From contig JAIXRN010000075.1 in NCBI GenBank assembly GCA_027485165.1, positions 62,001 to 126,000 on the forward strand: 64,000 bases of DNA. Direction: 5' to 3'. Position numbers and translations under genes: made by a program. This DNA comes from Rubrivivax sp. GTDB lineage: Bacteria > Pseudomonadota > Gammaproteobacteria > Burkholderiales > Burkholderiaceae_C. Positions 43,369 to 52,015 of this stretch are shown here, one piece after another (within the stretch, counting starts at the first letter, position 1; every line of letters begins with the position of its first letter). A model generated the notes under the pieces. The model ran no database searches. It was not told the DNA's origin and saw only the letters and a program-made list of their open reading frames with translations.

Positions 43369-44394
43369 TTACCCCTTGCGTTTCAGCGCGGCGTCCAGCC
43401 GCGGGTAGACGCGGCGGGCGTTGCCTTCATAGATCTGCTGCTTCTGTGCCGGGCTCAGCTGCGTGCTGGCCTCGATGTAGCGCTTGGTGTCGTCGTAGTA
43501 GAAGCCGGTCTCGGGGTCGATGCCGCGCACCGCACCGATCATTTCGCTGGCGAACAGGATGTTGTCGACCGGGATTACCTTCGTCAGCAGGTCGATACCG
43601 GGCTGGTGGTAGACGCAGGTGTCGAAGAAGATGTTCTTCAGCAGGTGGTCCTGCAGCAGCGGCTTTTTCAGTTCCTGCGCCAGGCCGCGGAAGCGGCCCC
43701 AGTGGTAGGGCACCGCGCCGCCGCCGTGCGGGATGACGAACTTCAGCGTCGGGAAGTCCTTGAACAGGTCACTCGTCAGGCACTGCATGAAAGCCGTGGT
43801 GTCGGCGTTCAGATAGTGCGCCCCGGTGGTGTGGAAGCAGGCATTGCAGCTGGTGCTGACATGCACCATGGCCGGGATGTCGTAGGCCACCATCTGCTCG
43901 TACAGCGGGTACCAGTGCCGGTCGGAAAGCGGCGGGCTGGTCCAGTGGCCGCCGCTCGGGTCGGGGTTCAGGTTGATGGCGACGTCGCCGTACTGTTCGA
44001 CGCACTTCACCAGTTCAGGGATGCAGGTGGCAGGGTCCACGCCCGGGCTTTGCGGCAGCATGGCCGCAGGGATGAAGTGGTCCGGGAAGAGCTGGCTGAC
44101 GCGGAAGCACAGCTCGTTGCAAATCGCGGCCCAGGTGCTGCTGACCTGGAAGTCGCCGATGTGGTGCGCCATGAAACTGGCGCGCGGGCTGAAGATGGTG
44201 AGGTCGCTGCCGCGTTCACGCATCTTCGCCAGCTGGTTGGTTTCGATGCTCTCGCGCAGCTCGTCGTCGCTGATCTTGAGGTCGGCCACCTTGGGCATCA
44301 GCGCCGCGTCCTGGATGCCGGCGATCTGCGCGTTGCGCCAGGCTTCCAGCGCCTTGGGCGCGGTGGTGTAGTGGCCGTGGATGTCGATGATCAT
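43369..44394 (-). CDS. ligJ: 4-oxalomesaconate hydratase
   Basis: An amidohydrolase-family hydratase of 341 residues converting 4-oxalomesaconate to 4-carboxy-4-hydroxy-2-oxoadipate. It has the N-terminal [17 protein letters not shown] (zinc HxH), the central [17 protein letters not shown] and [26 protein letters not shown] stretches (here cited by [15 protein letters not shown]), [13 protein letters not shown] and the C-terminal [13 protein letters not shown] with the acidic residue. These match LigJ/PmdE. It is second in the operon behind the ModA-like gene. Confidence 0.94.
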   Translation of the reverse strand: MIIDIHGHYTTAPKALEAWRNAQIAGIQDAALMPKVADLKISDDELRESIETNQLAKMRERGSDLTIFSPRASFMAHHIGDFQVSSTWAAICNELCFRVSQLFPDHFIPAAMLPQSPGVDPATCIPELVKCVEQYGDVAINLNPDPSGGHWTSPPLSDRHWYPLYEQMVAYDIPAMVHVSTSCNACFHTTGAHYLNADTTAFMQCLTSDLFKDFPTLKFVIPHGGGAVPYHWGRFRGLAQELKKPLLQDHLLKNIFFDTCVYHQPGIDLLTKVIPVDNILFASEMIGAVRGIDPETGFYYDDTKRYIEASTQLSPAQKQQIYEGNARRVYPRLDAALKRKG

Positions 44395-44421
44395 GCGCTG
44401 CGTTCCTGTTGCGATGGGGGT

Positions 44422-45132
44422 TCAGGCCGGCGTCATGCCCTGGGCCTGCTTGGCGGCGGCAGCGGCGTCGGACACCAGGTAGTCCAGCAGCGCGCGCGCG
44501 GCGTCGGCGGGGGCCGAACCCAGGTCCAGCGTGCTGCACAGCGCGGCTGAAAAGGTGGTGATGTAGGCCACGTCCGGCGGCAGGGTGCCCAGCACCTGGA
44601 TGCCCGGCAGCGGCAGCAGTTCGCTCAGCTGCTGGAAACCCAGTGCCACCTGCCCGCTGGCCACCAGGCTGCCCACGGGTACCCCAGGCGGGGCCTGCAC
44701 CAGGCGCGGGGCCAGGGTGTCGGCCAAGCCCCAGCGCGCGAAAAGCTGGGTCAGGTACTGGCCGCTGGGGCCGGTGGAAAAGCTGATGCTGGGCGCGTCC
44801 AGCACGGCCTGGCGCAGCGCGGCACCGGTGCTGATGTCGGGCTGCGCCGCGCCAGCCCGCACGGCCACGGCGATGGGCGATTTGGCGATGTCCACACGGC
44901 TGCCCGGGTGGGCGTGGCCACTGGCCAGCAGGCGGTCGATGGCGTCGGCGGCCAGGAAGACGATGTCGAAGGCCTCGCCGGCCTGCACGCGGCGGGCGGC
45001 GTCCACCCCGCCCACGGATTCCAGCTGCAGCCGGTGCCCACTGTGCGCTTCGAAAGCCGCGCCCAACTGCTGCAGCAGCGGCTGGGTGGCCTTGGACGAG
45101 ATGGCGGTGACGGTGCAGGGCATGCTCCGCAT
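44422..45132 (-). CDS. ModA-like type II periplasmic-binding-fold protein without signal peptide
   Basis: A 236-residue protein of the substrate-binding (ModA/extracellular solute-binding) fold: AISSKATQPLLQQLGAAFEAHSG, RVQAGEAFDIVFLAADAIDRLLASG, SISFSTGPSGQYLTQLFARWG and GVPVGSLVASGQVALGFQQLSEL. These are the usual two-lobe hinge and ligand segments. There is no signal peptide with either start (45132 or ATG 45123), so it is probably cytoplasmic, unusual for this fold. It is the first gene of the lig operon, where some Comamonas clusters place the oxalomesaconate tautomerase pmdU. Possible roles are ligand sensing, metabolite buffering or a non-canonical tautomerase; none is shown by the sequence. 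Confidence 0.8.
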   Translation of the reverse strand: MRSMPCTVTAISSKATQPLLQQLGAAFEAHSGHRLQLESVGGVDAARRVQAGEAFDIVFLAADAIDRLLASGHAHPGSRVDIAKSPIAVAVRAGAAQPDISTGAALRQAVLDAPSISFSTGPSGQYLTQLFARWGLADTLAPRLVQAPPGVPVGSLVASGQVALGFQQLSELLPLPGIQVLGTLPPDVAYITTFSAALCSTLDLGSAPADAARALLDYLVSDAAAAAKQAQGMTPA

Positions 45133-45180
45133 TCTTCAGCCCCCACCCGTGGCGAGCAAGCGGCCGCGGGCACTAGCTGT

Positions 45181-45200
45181 TATGCCATACAGGCATGGCA
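45181..45200. promoter_or_regulatory. Putative LysR-type operator between lig operon and lysR
   Basis: TGCCAT-N6-ATGGCA (45183-45188 and 45195-45200) nested with ATGCC-N5-GGCAT; this gives a T-N11-A motif typical of LysR regulators. It is 41 bp upstream of the lysR start and 49 bp upstream of the ModA-like start. Confidence 0.6.
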
Positions 45201-45240
45201 GGCGGCCAACAGGGTGCCGCCGGCATGACACACTGTCGGC

Positions 45241-46257
45241 ATGGACCTGAAGCAGCTGAACACCTTCGTGCAGGTGGCCGAGCTGGGCAGCTTCACCCGT
45301 GCCGCCAGCCTGCTGCGGGTGGCGCAGCCCGCGCTCAGCCGCCAGGTGCGGGCGCTGGAAGTGGAGCTGCGCCAGCCGCTGTTCGACCGCAACGGCCGCG
45401 GCGTCACGCTCACCCCGGCCGGGCACAAGTTGCTGGCCCATGGCCGCGGCATCCTGCAGCAGCTGGAACGCGCGCGGCAGGACCTGGAAGGCCTGCGGGG
45501 CGCTGCTGCCGGGCTGCTGTGCATCGGCCTGCCGCCCAGCATCGGCCGGGTGCTGACGGCGCCGCTGGTGGAAGCCTTCGGCCAGCGCTTCCCGCGCGCC
45601 ACGCTCAGCATGGTCGAAGGCCTGTCCACCTACACGCTGGAATGGCTGGCGCAGGGCCGCATCGACTGTGCCGTGGTCTACAACGCGGCGCCAGCGCCCG
45701 CCATCCACTTGCAGCCGGTGCTGGACGAAAAGCTCTACCTCGTCAGTGCACGCAGCGCCAGTGCCGCCGGCGGCCTGGGCCGGCCGGCCACGCTGGCGCA
45801 GGTGGCGCAGCAGCCGCTGCTCATCCCCAGTCGGCCGCACGCCATCCGCATGCGGCTGGAAAGCGTGCTGGCCGAAGCCGGGCTGAAGCCGCGCGTGGGG
45901 CTGGAAATCGAAAGCGTGCCCGCCATCCTGGACCTGGTGCAACGCCACCCCGAACAGCGCTGGCATGCGGTGCTGAGCCTGAACGCCATCCGCGGCAGCG
46001 GGCGCGAATCGGCCTTCGTCGCCAGGCCCATCCACCTGCGCAGCAGCGGCGCACAGCGCCTGCCGCTGGCCACCAGCCTGTGGATCGCGACGTCGGCCCA
46101 GCGCCCGCGCGGCCCGCTGCTGGACCAGGCCTGTGAACTGGTGTGCGGCCTGCTGCGGCAGCACCTGGCCGGCGCCCTGCCTTCCGTGCCCGGGCCGCAG
46201 TCTCAGCGCGTTTCCGTTTCCAGCAGCAGCCCTGGCCGGCTGTCCGGCGGCAGGTAG
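45241..46257 (+). CDS. LysR-family regulator of the protocatechuate meta-cleavage operon
   Basis: A 338-residue LTTR. The N-terminal winged helix-turn-helix reads MDLKQLNTFVQVAELGSFTRAAS, with LLRVAQPALSRQVRALE as recognition part, and a coiled-coil linker follows. The effector domain (about residues 95-300) has the usual two lobes: LCIGLPPSIGRVLTAPLV, ALSTYTLEWLAQGRIDCAVVY and LSLNAIRGSG. Its position divergent from the lig operon with a T-N11-A palindrome suggests it activates the operon in response to protocatechuate or a pathway intermediate (compare PmdR and LigR; function inferred). Its 3' end overlaps the convergent histidine kinase gene by 55 bp, so its last 18 residues are coded on both strands. 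Confidence 0.9.
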   Translation: MDLKQLNTFVQVAELGSFTRAASLLRVAQPALSRQVRALEVELRQPLFDRNGRGVTLTPAGHKLLAHGRGILQQLERARQDLEGLRGAAAGLLCIGLPPSIGRVLTAPLVEAFGQRFPRATLSMVEGLSTYTLEWLAQGRIDCAVVYNAAPAPAIHLQPVLDEKLYLVSARSASAAGGLGRPATLAQVAQQPLLIPSRPHAIRMRLESVLAEAGLKPRVGLEIESVPAILDLVQRHPEQRWHAVLSLNAIRGSGRESAFVARPIHLRSSGAQRLPLATSLWIATSAQRPRGPLLDQACELVCGLLRQHLAGALPSVPGPQSQRVSVSSSSPGRLSGGR

Positions 46258-47576
46258 GGCACGCGCGCCACCACCTGGGTGCCCTGCCCGGGCCGCGACT
46301 GCACTTCCAGGCTGCCGGCGCAGCTTTCCAGCCGAAAGCGCATGCCGGCCAGGCCACGGGCATGCAAGGCCACGGTGCGGGTGTCGAAGCCCTGGCCGTC
46401 GTCGTCGATGCTGAGCACGGCCTCGTCGTCGACCTGGCGCAGGCTGATGCGCACGCGCCGCGCCTGAGCGTACTTGCTGATGTTGGTCAGGCTTTCCTGC
46501 AGCACACGGTAGAACGTGATTTCGCTATCGGGCTGCAGGCGCAGGGGCGCCAGGTCGGTCTGCACGTCGAGTTCGCTGCGCTGGCGGAATTCGCCGCACA
46601 GGATCTGCAGCGCGGGCTGCAGCCCCAGGCTGCTGAGCGTGGACGGGCGCAAGTCTTCGATGATGCGGCGCTTCAATGCGATGCCGGTGTCCAGCGTGCC
46701 CACCAGATGCGCCAGCCGGTCGCCCACCTCGGGCGGGGCATCGCGCAGCTTGTTGCGCAACCGGGCCACGTCCAGCTTGGCCGCCGTCAGCAGGCCGCCC
46801 AGTTCGTCGTGCAGCTCGCGCGCCAGGTGGCTGCGCTCGTCTTCGCGCGCGGACTGCAGGTGCTGGGCGATTTCCCGCAGGTCCTGCGTGCGGCGCGTGA
46901 CTTCGCTGTCCAGCCGGTCGCGTTCAGCCTGCAGCTCGGCAGCCTGGCGCGCGCGTTCACGCCCCTGCACGGCGCCGTGGCGCAGGTACAGGGCGATGGC
47001 CAGCATGCTCAGCAGCAGCAGGGCCGCCACGGCCACGCGGTTCACCTGCAGGGTGGCCAGCAGCGCACTGCGGTTGTCAACCATGCGCCGCTGTTCGACC
47101 GCGGCGGCACGCGCGATCAGCGCTTCCAGCTGCGCCAGGTGTTCGTTGCCCAGGCCGGACCGGGCCAGGGCCAGTGCGCTGTCGGGCCGGCCTTCGTCGA
47201 CCAGCTGCACGATGCCCTTCATCACCTCCAGGCGCCGGTCTGTCAGCGCCTGCACTTCGCGCAGCACGGCCTGGCGTTCGGGGCTGTCGTCGGCCAGCTT
47301 CTGCAGCACCAGCAACTGGTCGGCCAGGGACTGCGCCAGGCGCCTGAACTGCGCTGCCGTGTCGGGCTGGCCGGTGATGACGTAGTCGCGCTGCGCCGTC
47401 TCGGCGCCCAGCATGAACAGCTGCAGGCGCCGGATCTCGATGCGGGCGGCCAGGATGTCGTCGTTGTCCTGCAGCGAATCCTTCGCCCGGTGCAGGTTCC
47501 ATTCGTTCACTGCCAGCAGGCCGGTCGCGCCCAGCAGGGCCACCAGCACCATCGCACGGCGCAGCAGGGCCGGCAT
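46203..47576 (-). CDS. CHASE3-containing sensor histidine kinase (NarX/DegS-type)
   Basis: A 457-residue membrane sensor. Two transmembrane helices (about residues 7-23 and 177-197) flank a periplasmic CHASE3 domain (DNDDILAARIEIRRLQLFMLG onward, with AETAQRDYVITGQP). A short coiled coil follows (ARQAAELQAERDRLDSEV). The HisKA_3 phosphoacceptor is in ERSHLARELHDELGGLLTAAK (His in RELHDE). The HATPase_c domain shows N-box TNISKYAQARRV, DDGQGFDTR and GLAGMRFRLES (G1/G2). It pairs with the NarL-type regulator and a receiver-only protein upstream. Signal unknown. Confidence 0.9.
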   Translation of the reverse strand: MPALLRRAMVLVALLGATGLLAVNEWNLHRAKDSLQDNDDILAARIEIRRLQLFMLGAETAQRDYVITGQPDTAAQFRRLAQSLADQLLVLQKLADDSPERQAVLREVQALTDRRLEVMKGIVQLVDEGRPDSALALARSGLGNEHLAQLEALIARAAAVEQRRMVDNRSALLATLQVNRVAVAALLLLSMLAIALYLRHGAVQGRERARQAAELQAERDRLDSEVTRRTQDLREIAQHLQSAREDERSHLARELHDELGGLLTAAKLDVARLRNKLRDAPPEVGDRLAHLVGTLDTGIALKRRIIEDLRPSTLSSLGLQPALQILCGEFRQRSELDVQTDLAPLRLQPDSEITFYRVLQESLTNISKYAQARRVRISLRQVDDEAVLSIDDDGQGFDTRTVALHARGLAGMRFRLESCAGSLEVQSRPGQGTQVVARVPYLPPDSRPGLLLETETR

Positions 47577-47584
47577 CCGGACCT

Positions 47585-48064
47585 TCAGCCAGGCCCGAAC
47601 GCCGGGCCGTCCGCGGCCGGCGAGGCCAGTGCGGCCTGAGTGCTGTCACCGCCGGCAGCTGCGACCTGCAACGACAGGGCCTGGCAGTGCGCCACCAGGG
47701 CGTCGATGTCGCCGGACTTGTCGAACACCCACGCCGCGCCCAGGGCCAGGCAATGCCGGCGCATGTCGTCAGTGGCGTAGTTGGTCAGCACCACGCGTTC
47801 CACTGGCGCGCCAGCGTCACGCAGCGCTTTCAGCACGCCCATGCCCGAACCCCGGGCCAGGAAGATGTCGATGATGGCCAGGTCCACGCCCTGGCAGGCG
47901 TCGGTCAGGTGCTGCACGGCCGTGGCCTCGTCTTCGGCCGTGCCGACGACCTGTACGGGCGACAGCTCTTCCAGCGTGGCGATCAGGTTCTCGCGGATCA
48001 CCGGGCTGTCTTCGACGATGAAGGCGCGCAGCATGCGGGCAGGTGGCGGGGGCTCGGCTGTCAT
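47585..48064 (-). CDS. Receiver-only response regulator
   Basis: A 159-residue protein holding a single REC domain: acidic pocket AFIVEDSPVIRENLIATL (ED pair), phosphoacceptor Asp in LAIIDIFLARGSGMGVL, Thr/Lys positions in VVLTNYATDD and VFDKSGDIDALV. The last 35 residues are a disordered Ala/Gly/Pro tail with no output domain, so it probably acts by protein contact or as a phosphate sink. Start ATG 48064 or ATG 48034 (MLRAFIVEDSP) is open. It sits 8 bp upstream of the histidine kinase gene and is likely co-transcribed. Confidence 0.87.
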   Translation of the reverse strand: MTAEPPPPARMLRAFIVEDSPVIRENLIATLEELSPVQVVGTAEDEATAVQHLTDACQGVDLAIIDIFLARGSGMGVLKALRDAGAPVERVVLTNYATDDMRRHCLALGAAWVFDKSGDIDALVAHCQALSLQVAAAGGDSTQAALASPAADGPAFGPG

Positions 48065-48179
48065 GGCGACCAGTGTGGGCTCGCAGGGGCAGCCAGGCTA
48101 TCAGGGCGGCGCCTGCGGGCCTGTAGGACGCGGCCGACAGCCGGCCAACGGGCGCCGCTGGCTGGGCGCTGATGGCCCG

Positions 48180-48812
48180 TCACTGCATCAGCCCGTTCTT
48201 CAGCGCGTAGTAGGTCAGGTCGCTGTTGCTGCTCAGCTTCAGCTTATCCATCACACGGCTGCGGTAGGTGCTGACGGTCTTGACGCTGAGGAACATCGCC
48301 TGGGCGATCGCGCCGACGGTTTCGCCCTGGGCCAGACGCAGGAAGACCTGCAGTTCGCGTTCTGACAGGCTGTGGTGCGGGGCCTGATCGCTGCCGCCGC
48401 CCAGCTGGTCGGCCAGCAGTTCGGCCACCGCCGGCGTGACGAACTTGCGGCCGCGCACCACGGTGCGCACGGCGGTGGCGATCAGCTCGGGGTCGCAGTC
48501 TTTGCCCAGGTAGCTGCTGGCGCCTTGCTTGAGCAGGGTCACGGCGTAGTGCTGTTCCGGGAAGCCGCTGAGGATGATGACCGGCAGGTCCGGGAAGCGC
48601 GCCTTGATCGACAGCAGTGCATCGACGCCGCCCTGCTCTGGCATCGACAGGTCCATCAGCAACACATCCACCGTGCCGCTGCGGGCCAGTTCCAGGGCCT
48701 CGCGGCCGTTGCTGGCTTCACCGGTGACGCGCAGGTCCACTTCGTCGCTGAGCAGCTGGCGCAGTCCGGTGCGCACGATGCTGTGGTCGTCGACGATGCC
48801 GATGTTGATCAT
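48180..48812 (-). CDS. NarL/FixJ-type response regulator
   Basis: A 210-residue regulator with an N-terminal receiver (INIGIVDDHSIVRTGLRQLL; phosphoacceptor in VDVLLMDLSMPEQGG; Thr/Ser in VIILSGFPEQHY; Lys in SYLGKDCDPELI) and a C-terminal LuxR-type HTH (about residues 145-208: HSLSERELQVFLRLAQGETV, IAQAMFLSVKTVSTYRSRVM). It probably receives phosphate from the kinase at 46203-47576. It precedes the receiver-only gene by 115 bp on the same strand. Target genes are unknown. Confidence 0.93.
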   Translation of the reverse strand: MINIGIVDDHSIVRTGLRQLLSDEVDLRVTGEASNGREALELARSGTVDVLLMDLSMPEQGGVDALLSIKARFPDLPVIILSGFPEQHYAVTLLKQGASSYLGKDCDPELIATAVRTVVRGRKFVTPAVAELLADQLGGGSDQAPHHSLSERELQVFLRLAQGETVGAIAQAMFLSVKTVSTYRSRVMDKLKLSSNSDLTYYALKNGLMQ

Positions 48813-48894
48813 GGTCTGGGCTCGGGGTGATGAAGGACTGCGGGGTGGGCTGGCAGGGTGCTGGCGGGGCGCTGGCAGCTGCCCTGCCGGCAGC

Positions 48895-49074
48895 TCAGCG
48901 CGACAGCAGCTCTTCCATGGCTGCCTGCACTTCTGCCGGCTGCAGGTCCAGCAGCGAAGGCTGGGCTGGCTGCGTCAGCCAGCGCAGCGCCTGCTGCAAC
49001 TGGCCGTAGATCCAGACCGCAAAGCCGGCGGCCAGCAGTGCCAGCAGCAGGAAGGCCAGGGAAGTGGTGGTCAT
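48895..49074 (-). CDS. Small membrane-anchored protein (59 aa)
   Basis: Encodes MTTTSLAFLLLALLAAGFAV and WIYGQLQQALRWLTQPAQ, ending in an acidic amphipathic helix (LQPAEVQAAMEELLSR). Residues 5-23 form a single transmembrane helix. ATG 49074 has GGAGAC at 7-12 bp, a good RBS, which supports a real gene. It lies between the PqiC gene and the NarL gene. I recognise no family; it may be the last gene of the lipid transport operon or a small partner of the two-component system. Confidence 0.6.
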   Translation of the reverse strand: MTTTSLAFLLLALLAAGFAVWIYGQLQQALRWLTQPAQPSLLDLQPAEVQAAMEELLSR

Positions 49075-49252
49075 GATGGGTCTCCAGATCAGGGACGGGT
49101 GGGACTGCCCGACGCGGGCTGGGGGCGGGGCGGGTGCAGCGCTGCGCGCTGGCATCCGCGGTTCGCCATCTTCCAGGCCAGGCCGGCCAGGCGGCGTCGG
49201 CCTGTGGCTCAGCGCCCTGTCGGACAAGGCCGACAAGCCGCCGCGCGCGACT

Positions 49253-50023
49253 TCATCCGGGCTGGCAGACCGGCCCCAGCGCCAGCTGCTGCGCCAGCCG
49301 CCACAGCGCCTGCCGGTGGGCCAGCACCACGGCGGCGGCGCTGGCGTCGGCCAACGGGGTGTCGATGCGGGCATCGGCCACGCACGGGCCCTGGCTGGGG
49401 CTGTCAAAGGTCCAGCGCGCCTGCAGGCGCAGCCGGCCCTGCGCCGGCTCGGCCTGCAGTGCCAGCAGTTGCACGCGCAGCCGCAGCACGCCGCCCGCCT
49501 GCGCCGGCGCCGGAACCGACCAGACCGGCGCGGCCCCGCGCAGCCGTGCCAGGTCATGCAGCAGCACGCGCGGCACCGCTTCGGCCAGCGGTTCGGCCCA
49601 GCGCTGCTGCGGCAGCAGCGTGATGCGGCCCTGGCCGGCCTCGACCCAGAGTTCGTCGCGGTCCAGGTAGGCCGGCATCGCCACGCGCGGCACCAGTTCC
49701 CAGGCGACCGGGGCGGGCAGGGCCATCCCGGCGCCCCTTGCGGGCCCAGTCAGCAAGGGCACCCCAGCCTCTGCGGCCGCCGCCGACACACCGGCCTGCG
49801 CCGCCAGCGGGCCGGACACGCGGGGCGCCGCGGCCACGGCCACGGCCGCGGCTGCGGCTGCGTCTGCGTCTGCCCCCGCAGCGTCCAGCGGCAGCCGGTG
49901 CCACTGCAGCGCCGGTGAATGGGCACAGCCCGCCGCCGCCAGCAGCAGCAGGCTGGCGGCTGCCTGCAGCAGCAGGCTGGCAGCTGCCAGCAGCCCGCTG
50001 CGCCGTGATGCTTCAGTTTTCAT
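49253..50023 (-). CDS. PqiC/YmbA-like ABC-type transport auxiliary lipoprotein
   Basis: A 256-residue lipoprotein: N-terminal hydrophobic segment ending in the lipobox LLAAAGC (Cys about residue 33). The ABC_trans_aux domain starts at HSPALQWHRLPLD and continues from PVAWELVPRVAMPAYLDRDEL onward, including WAEPLAEAVPRVLLHDLARL. An Ala-rich expansion (about residues 48-95) lies between them. PqiC-type lipoproteins sit at the outer membrane and guide lipids in PqiB/MlaD-like bridges. The ATG overlaps the mlaD stop by 11 bp. It closes the transport part of the operon. Confidence 0.85.
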   Translation of the reverse strand: MKTEASRRSGLLAAASLLLQAAASLLLLAAAGCAHSPALQWHRLPLDAAGADADAAAAAAVAVAAAPRVSGPLAAQAGVSAAAAEAGVPLLTGPARGAGMALPAPVAWELVPRVAMPAYLDRDELWVEAGQGRITLLPQQRWAEPLAEAVPRVLLHDLARLRGAAPVWSVPAPAQAGGVLRLRVQLLALQAEPAQGRLRLQARWTFDSPSQGPCVADARIDTPLADASAAAVVLAHRQALWRLAQQLALGPVCQPG

Positions 50024-51035
50024 CGCGGCGCCCCGTCAGCAGGCTTTCGGGCTGCTGGTCCAGGTGGCGGGCCAGCTCGCGCAGCGCCCGTGCCGCGCGC
50101 GACACATCACGCGCGGCCTGCTGCACGTCCTGCATCAGCGGGGCTTCGCTGTCGGTGGCCTGGCGCAGGGCGGCGGCGCTGCGCGCCACGTCCTGGGCAC
50201 TGCTGCTGAGCGCCTGCACCAGGGCCGAATCCGGCGCCAGCAGGTCGCCAGCGCGGGCGGCAGCCTGTTCCACCCGCTGCGCCGCCGCACCGGCCTGGTC
50301 GGCCGCAGTGCCGGCGCGGGCCAGCGTGCGGGCTGCGCCGTCTGACAGCGGGCCGACCCGTTTTTCGATCTGCACCGCCAGCCGGCTGATGTCGGCCGCG
50401 GCCTGCGCGGCATTGCGCACGCTGGCGCGGATTTCCGGGCCTGCTGCCAACTCACGCACGCTGCGCGCGGTGTCGGTGACGTCCTGCACCAGGCGCCGCA
50501 GGTCCAGGCCGTCGAGCTGGTTCTTCAGGTTCTGGATCGGCGCGTCCTGGGTCGGGATCTCGGGTATGCCGCTGCGCGTGCCCTGCGCAAGCACGGGCAG
50601 GCCGGGCCGCAGGTCCAGGTCCACGTACAGCTGGCCCGTCACCAGGCTTTGCATGCCCAGCTGGGCACGCAGGCCGCGCTGCAGCAGCGGCGCCAGCACA
50701 TGGTCGTCGGCCGCTGCGCCGGTCTGGCCGGGCGTGCCGGCGCCCAGCCGGCGCAGCAGCTTGGCATCGAGCTCGGCCACCACCGGGATCACGTAGTTGG
50801 CCTGGCCTTCGTCCCAGCGCACGTCGATGCTGTCGACGGTGCCCACCTGCACGCCACGAAACACCACCGGCGCCCCCAGCTGCAGGCCGTAGATCGAGCC
50901 CGAGAAGTACATCACTGCTCGTTCCCTGCGCTGCAGCAGGTCTTGCCCGCCCACCGTCATCAGCAGCAGGACGAGCGCGCCCAGGCCGGCCACCAGGAAG
51001 GCGCCGATGAGGGTGGGGTTGGCGCGCCGCTTCAT
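50013..51035 (-). CDS. mlaD: MlaD/MCE-family lipid-binding protein
   Basis: A 340-residue protein with one N-terminal helix (TLIGAFLVAGLGALVLLLM) and one MCE domain at about residues 40-160 (VMYFSGSIYGLQLGAPVVFRG is cut here as SIYGLQLGAPVVFRGVQVGTV). A long C-terminal helical, Ala-rich region follows (about 190-330, for example AGTAADQAGAAAQRVEQAA), likely coiled coil. It forms the ring or tunnel that ferries lipids through the periplasm between the ABC core and the lipoprotein. Start ATG 51035 overlaps the mlaF stop by 4 bp. It is longer than E. coli MlaD (183 aa) and closer to MlaD-like proteins paired with PqiC. Confidence 0.88.
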   Translation of the reverse strand: MKRRANPTLIGAFLVAGLGALVLLLMTVGGQDLLQRRERAVMYFSGSIYGLQLGAPVVFRGVQVGTVDSIDVRWDEGQANYVIPVVAELDAKLLRRLGAGTPGQTGAAADDHVLAPLLQRGLRAQLGMQSLVTGQLYVDLDLRPGLPVLAQGTRSGIPEIPTQDAPIQNLKNQLDGLDLRRLVQDVTDTARSVRELAAGPEIRASVRNAAQAAADISRLAVQIEKRVGPLSDGAARTLARAGTAADQAGAAAQRVEQAAARAGDLLAPDSALVQALSSSAQDVARSAAALRQATDSEAPLMQDVQQAARDVSRAARALRELARHLDQQPESLLTGRRDEN

Positions 51036-51949
51036 GCCGCGCCCCCATGGCCAGGGTTGGGGCTGGGGCCGGGACCAGCGCTGCCGCTGCCGCGGCGCAG
51101 GAATTCGCGCACGGGCGCGGGCCCGCTGTCCAGCAGCTGCCGGGGCGGGCCCAGGGCCGTCATGGTGCGTGTGGCCACGTCCAGGAACAGCAGCCGGTCG
51201 GCGACGCCAAAGATACTCTCGAGTTCGTGCGTCACCATCACGATGCCAGTGCCCAGGTTTCGCAGCTGCAGCACGAGGGCGTCCAGCCGCGCACTGGCCA
51301 CCGGGTCCAGACCGGCCGAGGGCTCGTCCAGGAACAGCATCGGCGGGTCCAGAGCCAGTGCGCGCGCAACCGCGGCGCGCTTGCGCATGCCCCCGCTCAG
51401 CGCCCCGGGCATCAGGTCGAAGGCGTCGGCCAGGCCCACCAGCGCCAGCTTGTAGCGCGCCAGCGCTTCGCAGTCGCGCGGGGCCAGCCGTGTGAACAGC
51501 TGCAGGGGCAGCATGACGTTGTCGCCCACCGACATCGACGACCACAGCGCCCCGGCCTGGAACATCACGCCAAAGCGCTGGCGCAGCTGAGTCTGCTGCG
51601 GCGTGTCGGCGGCGTAGAAGTCGGTGCCGGCGTGCAAGACCTGCCCGGCCAGCGGCGCGGCCAGGCCCACCAGGGTGCGCAGTAGGGTGCTCTTGCCGCA
51701 GCCGCTGGCGCCGGCGATCACCAGCACTTCGCCGGGTGCCAGGGCGAAGTCCAGGCCTTGCTGAAGTGGCCTTTGGGCAGAGTCGCCCGGGCCACCCTGA
51801 CCGATAGCCAGGCCGCAGGCCTGCAGCAGCGGGCCCGCAGGCGCGGTGGCTGATGGAAGGGCTGCAGGCGCGGCACGCGCCGCTGGGGCCGCGGGTGGCG
51901 GCATGGCGGTGGCCTGCAAGCGGTCAGCGGTGGGGGTGCAGGTTGTCAT
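51032..51949 (-). CDS. mlaF: MlaF-type ABC transporter ATP-binding protein
   Basis: A 305-residue ATPase for the Mla/Mce complex. Motifs: Walker A GASGCGKST, Q-loop VMFQAGALWSSMSVGDNV, signature ALSGGMRKR (SGGM is typical of MlaF), Walker B MLFLDEPSAGLDPVASAR and H-loop VMVTHELESIF. The first 40 residues are Ala/Pro-rich and may be disordered; ATG 51904 would remove 15 of them. It overlaps mlaD by 4 bp and follows mlaE by 66 bp. Confidence 0.9.
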   Translation of the reverse strand: MTTCTPTADRLQATAMPPPAAPAARAAPAALPSATAPAGPLLQACGLAIGQGGPGDSAQRPLQQGLDFALAPGEVLVIAGASGCGKSTLLRTLVGLAAPLAGQVLHAGTDFYAADTPQQTQLRQRFGVMFQAGALWSSMSVGDNVMLPLQLFTRLAPRDCEALARYKLALVGLADAFDLMPGALSGGMRKRAAVARALALDPPMLFLDEPSAGLDPVASARLDALVLQLRNLGTGIVMVTHELESIFGVADRLLFLDVATRTMTALGPPRQLLDSGPAPVREFLRRGSGSAGPGPSPNPGHGGAA

Positions 51950-52015
51950 GGTGTTCCTTGCTTGTGGGCTGGGCTCCGCGCAAGGGCGGGCAACGGGGCT
52001 GCAACGGTGCCCGCA

